8,879 bases of DNA from CAZWKX01 sp964633975. Its GTDB lineage: Bacteria; Actinomycetota; Acidimicrobiia; Spongiisociales; UBA11373. Location of the stretch: the NCBI GenBank assembly GCA_964633975.1, contig CAZWKX010000057.1, forward strand, positions 1 through 8,879, written 5' to 3'. Shown here one piece after another: positions 5,452 to 8,879 of the stretch (positions within the stretch are counted from its first letter, which is position 1; each line of letters begins with the position of its first letter). The notes under the pieces were generated by a model that was given only the letters and a program-made list of their open reading frames with translations, ran no database searches and was not told the DNA's origin. The translations under genes and the position numbers were made by a program.

Positions 5452-5798
5452 CAGATCTCCTCCTCCCGGCCGTCGCCGACCACGATCGTCACATGGCTCG
5501 TTCGCTTCAGAACGCGATTGGCCCGCCCCCGGGCCCGCGGACGGAACCGCTTCAGGGTAGGGCCTTCGTCGGCAAAGGCGTCGACGACGAACAGGTCTTC
5601 GGCATCCAAAGCATGATTGTGCGCCGCGTTGGCCACCGCCGACTCAAGGACCTTCCGGACGGGTACGGTGGCGCGCCGGTTGGCGAAATCGAGCACAAGC
5701 CGCGCCTCCTCGACGGGCAGGCCCCTGACGAGGTCGAGCACCCGCCTGACCTTGTAGGGTGACTGCACGACAAACCGGGCGCGAGCATGGACCTTCAT
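5451..5798 (-). CDS. rplV: 50S ribosomal protein L22
   Basis: The 115-residue product is L22, whose beta-hairpin lies in the exit tunnel beside L4 and is a known site of macrolide-resistance changes. Conserved features are SPYKVRRVLDLVRGLPVEEA (13-32), SAVANAAHNHALDAEDLFV (53-71) and the tip and return strand RARGRANRVLKRTSHVTIVV (88-107). The ATG lies in an ATGA overlap with rpsS. The acidic tail GREEEI is encoded by the same bases that form the rpsC Shine-Dalgarno sequence. No resistance change can be inferred without a reference from close relatives. Confidence 0.97.
   Translation of the reverse strand: MKVHARARFVVQSPYKVRRVLDLVRGLPVEEARLVLDFANRRATVPVRKVLESAVANAAHNHALDAEDLFVVDAFADEGPTLKRFRPRARGRANRVLKRTSHVTIVVGDGREEEI
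5457..5467 (-). promoter_or_regulatory. Shine-Dalgarno for rpsC, inside the rplV tail
   Basis: GGGAGGAGGAG ends five bases before the rpsC ATG and encodes the acidic L22 tail (REEE). It is among the strongest purine tracts in the window. Confidence 0.75.
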
Positions 5799-6073
5799 CG
5801 TTTCCGCGCCGCCTTCTCCCCGGCGTGGCCACGGAAGGTCCGTGTCGGAGCGAACTCGCCAAGCCGGTGCCCCACCATGGATTCCGTCACGTAGACGGGA
5901 ACATGCTTGCGGCCGTCGTGAACCGCCATCGTGTGCCCAACCATCTCGGGGATGATCGTGGAGCGTCTGCTCCAGGTCTTGATCACCCGCTTATCCCCGG
6001 AACGATTGGCGCGCTCGATCTTCTCGAGGAGGTGCTCGTCCACAAAGGGACCCTTCTTCAGGCTGCGTGCCAC
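5795..6073 (-). CDS. rpsS: 30S ribosomal protein S19
   Basis: The 92-residue product is S19, a 30S head protein that forms a complex with S13 near the A site. It begins MARSLKKGPFVDEHLLEKIE, and the family signature GHRLGEFAPTRTFRGH is at residues 68-83. The start is GTG, preceded by a strong AGGAGGT (6079-6085) five bases away whose final T is the first base of the rplB stop. It is separated from rplB by three bases and overlaps rplV by ATGA. Length is standard and no anomaly was seen. Confidence 0.98.
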   Translation of the reverse strand: MARSLKKGPFVDEHLLEKIERANRSGDKRVIKTWSRRSTIIPEMVGHTMAVHDGRKHVPVYVTESMVGHRLGEFAPTRTFRGHAGEKAARKR

Positions 6074-6076
6074 GTC

Positions 6077-6910
6077 CTACCTCCTCCCCTTCCTGGTGCG
6101 GCGCCGCACGATGTAGCGGTCACTCGCCTTGTGCTTCTTCCTGGTGCGACCCTCGGCCTTACCCCACGGGCTGGTCGGGTGGCGGCCTCCCGAGCTCTTA
6201 CCTTCGCCCCCGCCCAGAGGGTGGTCTACCGGGTTCATGGCCACACCCCGTGCCTGGGGTCGAACTCCCCTCCAGCGGCTGTGCCCCGCCTTGCCTCCCT
6301 TGGCTAGCTCCGCCTCGGTGTTCCCCACTTGGCCGACGGTGGCCCTGCAGTCGAGAGGCACATTACGAATCTCACCCGAAGGCAGACGCAGCAGTGCCAG
6401 GTCGCCTTCCTTGGCGACCAACTGCACCTGGGAGCCGGCCGAACGGCCCAGCTTGGCACCACCGCCGGGACGCATCTCCACGGCGTGCACCATGGTCCCT
6501 GCGGGGATGTTGCGCAGGGGCAAGGCGTTACCGGGCCGGATCTCCGCGCCGGGCCCGGATCCGAGCACATCGCCGACCTCGACTCTCAAGGGAGCAAGGA
6601 TGTAGCGCTTCTCCCCATCTTGGTAATGGAGCAGGGCGATGCGGGCGTTGCGGTTGGGGTCGTATTCGATGGCTGCAACCTTGGCCGGGATGCCGTCCTT
6701 GTTGCGGCGGAAGTCGATGACCCGGTACCGCCGCTTGTGCCCGCCGCCGCGGTGCCGCGCCGTCCTGCGCCCGTGCACGTTGCGGCCACCGCTGCTCGCC
6801 TGCTTGTCGAGGAGCTTCTTCTCCGGCCTCTCCTTCGTAATCTCTGAGAAGTCGGAGACCGTGCGGAATCGGCGACCCGGCGACGTCGGCTTGTACTTGC
6901 GAATAGCCAT
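6077..6910 (-). CDS. rplB: 50S ribosomal protein L2
   Basis: The 277-residue product is L2, needed for subunit association and for peptidyl transferase centre assembly. MAIRKYKPTSPGRRFRTVSD opens the protein; RGGGHKRRYRVIDFRRNKDG (54-73), IEYDPNRNARIALLHYQDGE (81-100) and KAGHSRWRGVRPQARGVAMN (207-226) are conserved blocks. The near-invariant VDHPHGGGEG reads VDHPLGGGEG here: His230 (equivalent to E. coli His229) is kept, but the second histidine is Leu232 (codon CTG at 6215-6217). The tail KAEGRTRKKHKASDRYIVRR is actinobacterial in style. The ATG was chosen over an upstream in-frame start because the upstream residues lack family similarity and would overlap rplW deeply. Its Shine-Dalgarno sequence is weak, and coupling to rplW two bases upstream is likely. 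Confidence 0.97.
   Translation of the reverse strand: MAIRKYKPTSPGRRFRTVSDFSEITKERPEKKLLDKQASSGGRNVHGRRTARHRGGGHKRRYRVIDFRRNKDGIPAKVAAIEYDPNRNARIALLHYQDGEKRYILAPLRVEVGDVLGSGPGAEIRPGNALPLRNIPAGTMVHAVEMRPGGGAKLGRSAGSQVQLVAKEGDLALLRLPSGEIRNVPLDCRATVGQVGNTEAELAKGGKAGHSRWRGVRPQARGVAMNPVDHPLGGGEGKSSGGRHPTSPWGKAEGRTRKKHKASDRYIVRRRTRKGRR
6079..6085 (-). promoter_or_regulatory. Shine-Dalgarno for rpsS, touching the rplB stop
   Basis: AGGAGGT is five bases before the rpsS GTG. Its last T is the first base of the rplB TAG stop. It supports the GTG start. Confidence 0.8.
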
Positions 6911-6912
6911 GC

Positions 6913-7200
6913 TCAAACCCCGAAGATGTCGATCTCGTCGCCCTCGGCCAGCGTGACCAGCGCCCGCTTCGTGTTCGGACGCCGCCCGAACACCCACGCT
7001 GTGCGCTTCCGCTTGCCCTTGCGGTTCATCGTGTTGACCGAGACCGGCTTCACACCGAAGATCTGCTGGACGGCATGCTTGATCTCGGTCTTGTTGGCCC
7101 GCTTGTCCACGAGGAACGTGTAGGTGTTGTGGTCCTCGATGAGGTCGTACGACTTCTCAGAGACGAGAGGCTCGATGATCACATCTCGTGGATTCTTCAC
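6913..7200 (-). CDS. rplW: 50S ribosomal protein L23
   Basis: The 95-residue product is L23, a protein at the exit-tunnel rim that docks trigger factor and SRP. The N-terminus MKNPRDVIIEPLVSEKSYDL, the block FLVDKRANKTEIKHAVQQIF (29-48) and the basic loop NRKGKRKRTAWVFGRRPNTK (59-78) are typical. Glu15 in VSEK corresponds to the E. coli glutamate (position 18) that contacts trigger factor. It starts with GTG in a four-base GTGA overlap with rplD and ends two bases before rplB. Length and motifs are ordinary. Confidence 0.97.
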   Translation of the reverse strand: MKNPRDVIIEPLVSEKSYDLIEDHNTYTFLVDKRANKTEIKHAVQQIFGVKPVSVNTMNRKGKRKRTAWVFGRRPNTKRALVTLAEGDEIDIFGV

Positions 7201-7883
7201 GATGCCTCTCCCTCCCCGTCCTCACGCACAAAATCGTCGGCCGCCACCTCGTAGGTGGCGCGGCGTCCCGCCACTCCCACGGTTTCCCGGGTGAAGACCA
7301 CGGCGTCCGCCCATAGAACGTCGTAGGGATTCAGCTGGCCCGGCACGAGGATGTTGACGAGAGGCAGATTGCGGAACGATCGCTCGGCGATCCCGTCACC
7401 GGGGCCGAGCACAACGAGCACCTTGCCTTCGACTCCCATGGCCGCGAGAAGGGCGGCCGCCTGTCTCGTCTTGGGCTCCTCCCAGCCGAAGCTCTCGACC
7501 ACTTTCACTTGCCCGTCGGCGGCGCGGGCCGACAAGGCGCTGCACAGCGCCAGCCTGCGCATCTTGCGCGGCGTGCGCTGGGAGTAGTCCCTGGGCTTGG
7601 GGCCGAAGGTGATGCCTCCGCCGCGCCACTGGGGTGAACGCGTCGATCCCTGACGAGCCCGACCGAGGCCCTTCTGCCGCCAGGGCTTGCGCCCTCCTCC
7701 TCTCACCTCGCTGCGGGTCTTCGTGCTCCCCGATCCCGAGCGTGCGGCCGCGAGCTGGGCGACCACAACCTGATGCATCACGGCCACGTTCGGCTCAATG
7801 CCGAACACCGCGGAGTCCAAGGTGATCTCGCCGGTCTCAGTCCCTGCATCCGAGTAGAGCTTGGCGGTGGTCTTCTCAGCCAC
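7197..7883 (-). CDS. rplD: 50S ribosomal protein L4
   Basis: The 228-residue product is L4, whose extended basic loop helps line the polypeptide exit tunnel near the macrolide site. The loop is clear at residues 55-99 (KTRSEVRGGGRKPWRQKGLG, then GSTRSPQWRGGGITFGPKPR). The C-terminal domain carries RNLPLVNILVPGQLNPYDVL (171-190). The start is a GTG eight bases inside rplC, with a purine-rich GAGAGG about 12 bases upstream, so the exact start is slightly less secure. The protein is longer than E. coli L4 (201 residues), mostly because of a roughly 25-residue tail rich in Asp, Glu and Ala. In E. coli L4 represses its own operon through a leader before rpsJ; there is no room for that leader here. 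Confidence 0.96.
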   Translation of the reverse strand: MAEKTTAKLYSDAGTETGEITLDSAVFGIEPNVAVMHQVVVAQLAAARSGSGSTKTRSEVRGGGRKPWRQKGLGRARQGSTRSPQWRGGGITFGPKPRDYSQRTPRKMRRLALCSALSARAADGQVKVVESFGWEEPKTRQAAALLAAMGVEGKVLVVLGPGDGIAERSFRNLPLVNILVPGQLNPYDVLWADAVVFTRETVGVAGRRATYEVAADDFVREDGEGEAS

Positions 7884-8514
7884 GCTTGTTCACCGCCTCT
7901 CGAACGAGCACGACCGACCCCTTACCTCCGGGGACGGCCCCTCGAAGCATGAGGAGCCCACGATCGGCGTCGACATCCACCACCTCGAGGTTCAACACCG
8001 TGCGCCGGTCGCCGCCGAGCCGACCAGGCATCTTCATCCCCTTGAAGACGCGTGCCGGCGTCGCACAAGCGCCGATGGAACCCGGGGCCCGGTGCACTCG
8101 ATGGGCGCCGTGACTGGCTCCCTGCCCTGAGAAGTTGTGCCGCTTCATGACGCCGGAAAAGCCCTTGCCCTTGGTGACCCCGGCCACGTCTGCACGCGCG
8201 CCCTTCTCGAGCACATCGGCGACGGATATCTCCTGGCCCACCTGATAGGCCTCGGGATCATCTACACGAATCTCGACCAGATGGCGGTGCGGACCGAGCC
8301 CGGCTCGTGCGAAGTGACCGGCAGAGGGCCGAGTGGAGCGATGATCCGGGATCTCCCTGTAGGCGATCTGCACCGCCCCGTAGCCGTCGGTTTCGGGCGT
8401 CTTGACCTGGACGACGCGGCAGGGCCCGGCCTTGATGACCGTCACCGGCACAGCCTGCGACTCGTCATCGAAGACCTGGGTCATGCCCAGCTTCTCGCCC
8501 AGGATCGCTCTCAC
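7876..8514 (-). CDS. rplC: 50S ribosomal protein L3
   Basis: The 212-residue product is L3, an early-assembling 50S protein whose long loop reaches toward the peptidyl transferase centre. It begins at a GTG (reading VRAILGEKLGMTQVFDDE) inside the GTGA overlap with rpsJ. GVTKGKGFSGVMKRHNF (112-128), GASHG (132-136), HRAPGSIGACATPARVFKG (141-159) and GRLGGDRRTVLNLEVV (164-179) form the conserved core. Gln131, just before GASHG, matches the glutamine that PrmB methylates in E. coli (position 150 there); methylation here is inference. The reading frame continues upstream through rpsJ but only as a shadow. The 3' end overlaps rplD by eight bases. Confidence 0.97.
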   Translation of the reverse strand: MRAILGEKLGMTQVFDDESQAVPVTVIKAGPCRVVQVKTPETDGYGAVQIAYREIPDHRSTRPSAGHFARAGLGPHRHLVEIRVDDPEAYQVGQEISVADVLEKGARADVAGVTKGKGFSGVMKRHNFSGQGASHGAHRVHRAPGSIGACATPARVFKGMKMPGRLGGDRRTVLNLEVVDVDADRGLLMLRGAVPGGKGSVVLVREAVNKRG

Positions 8515-8822
8515 GTCTTGATCTCCACTTCCACCCCGGCGGGCAAGTCCAGCCGCATCAGCGAGTCCACCGTCTTCGGGGTTGGCTCGAGTATGTCGAT
8601 GAGGCGCTTGTGAATGCGCATCTCGAAGTGCTCTCGCGAGTCCTTGTACTTGTGCGGAGAACGAATCACGCAATAGCGATGAACCTCGGTGGGGAGAGGC
8701 ACCGGTCCTCTGATCTTCGCCTGAGTGCGGATGACGGTCTCGGCAATCTTGCGCGCCGACTCGTCGACCAGCTCGTGGTCGTAGGCCTTCAGGCGAATGC
8801 GGATCTTGTGCTGTTCTGCCAC
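8511..8822 (-). CDS. rpsJ: 30S ribosomal protein S10 (NusE)
   Basis: The 103-residue product has the normal length for S10, a protein of the 30S head that also acts as NusE with NusB in transcription antitermination. The start MAEQHKIRIRLKAYDHELVD, the segment RSPHKYKDSREHFEMR (residues 54-69) and the end DSLMRLDLPAGVEVEIK are diagnostic. The start is a GTG with an AGGAG seven bases upstream (8830-8834). An in-frame reading continues upstream into tuf but without family similarity, so the GTG is preferred. The gene overlaps rplC by four bases (GTGA). The sequence is closest in feel to actinobacterial S10. Confidence 0.97.
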   Translation of the reverse strand: MAEQHKIRIRLKAYDHELVDESARKIAETVIRTQAKIRGPVPLPTEVHRYCVIRSPHKYKDSREHFEMRIHKRLIDILEPTPKTVDSLMRLDLPAGVEVEIKT

Positions 8823-8829
8823 CTTCCGG

Positions 8830-8834
8830 CTCCT
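8830..8834 (-). promoter_or_regulatory. Shine-Dalgarno for rpsJ, overlapping the tuf stop
   Basis: AGGAG lies seven bases before the rpsJ GTG and its first two bases are the AG of the tuf TAG stop. It supports the GTG start and leaves no space for a leader between tuf and rpsJ. Confidence 0.75.
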
Positions 8835-8879
8835 ATTTGATGATTTTGGTGACTCGGCCGGCGCCGACGGTGCGGCCAC
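8833..8879 (-). CDS. tuf: Elongation factor Tu, C-terminal end (partial)
   Basis: Only the last 14 codons and a TAG stop are in the window. They read GRTVGAGRVTKIIK, the usual end of bacterial EF-Tu, the GTPase that delivers aminoacyl-tRNA to the ribosome. This belongs to the C-terminal beta-barrel domain. The gene runs off the high-coordinate edge, so nothing can be said of its GTP-binding domain. It ends 10 bases before rpsJ, and its stop codon overlaps the rpsJ Shine-Dalgarno sequence. This places the end of a str-type operon (usually rpsL-rpsG-fusA-tuf) directly before the S10 genes, an arrangement common in Actinobacteria. The identification rests on a short but very characteristic peptide. 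Confidence 0.9.
   Translation of the reverse strand, partial: GRTVGAGRVTKIIK

Noticed and set aside
8823..8832. A promoter or terminator between tuf and rpsJ.
   Set aside because: Only 10 bases are available and they are used by the Shine-Dalgarno region; no hairpin or promoter boxes are visible.

Overview
The window is a single block of translation genes, all read from the minus strand. It matches the bacterial str-S10-spc ribosomal protein cluster. In transcription order (high to low coordinate) it holds the last 14 codons of tuf (EF-Tu), then rpsJ, rplC, rplD, rplW, rplB, rpsS, rplV, rpsC, rplP, rpmC, rpsQ (the S10 set), then rplN, rplX, rplE, rpsN, rpsH, rplF, rplR and the first 127 codons of rpsE (the spc set). 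Each gene was recognised from family motifs in its translation. No RNA genes, mobile elements, CRISPR arrays, promoters or terminators were seen.

The DNA is GC-rich. The S10, L29, L2 and S17 proteins most resemble those of Actinomycetota. S14 is the short zinc-binding form, L24 carries a four-cysteine zinc ribbon, and tuf sits directly before rpsJ. I infer a high-GC, probably deep-branching actinobacterium (Acidimicrobiia-like is a guess); class cannot be settled from this window alone.

Packing is extreme. With the starts chosen here, only 19 bases are outside coding sequence, and the largest gap is the 10 bases between tuf and rpsJ. The other junctions are overlaps of 1, 4 or 8 bases or gaps of 2-3 bases, so translational coupling is likely throughout. 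Eight of the 19 visible starts are not ATG (seven GTG, one TTG). Several Shine-Dalgarno sequences lie inside the last codons of the preceding gene. The places where E. coli has the L4-responsive S10 leader, the spc promoter and a gap at the S8-binding site are closed up here.

The one clearly unusual element is rpsC. Its S3 core of about 215 residues is followed by a low-complexity tail of about 275 residues, longer than the core. The tail contains three copies of a Gly-rich decapeptide, an acidic Glu/Pro/Ala stretch, five 17-residue Lys/Ala repeats encoded by a nearly perfect 51-bp tandem array, and two 19-residue Lys/Arg/Thr repeats. The rest is an ordinary, intact ribosomal protein operon; I see no new biological system beyond this tail.
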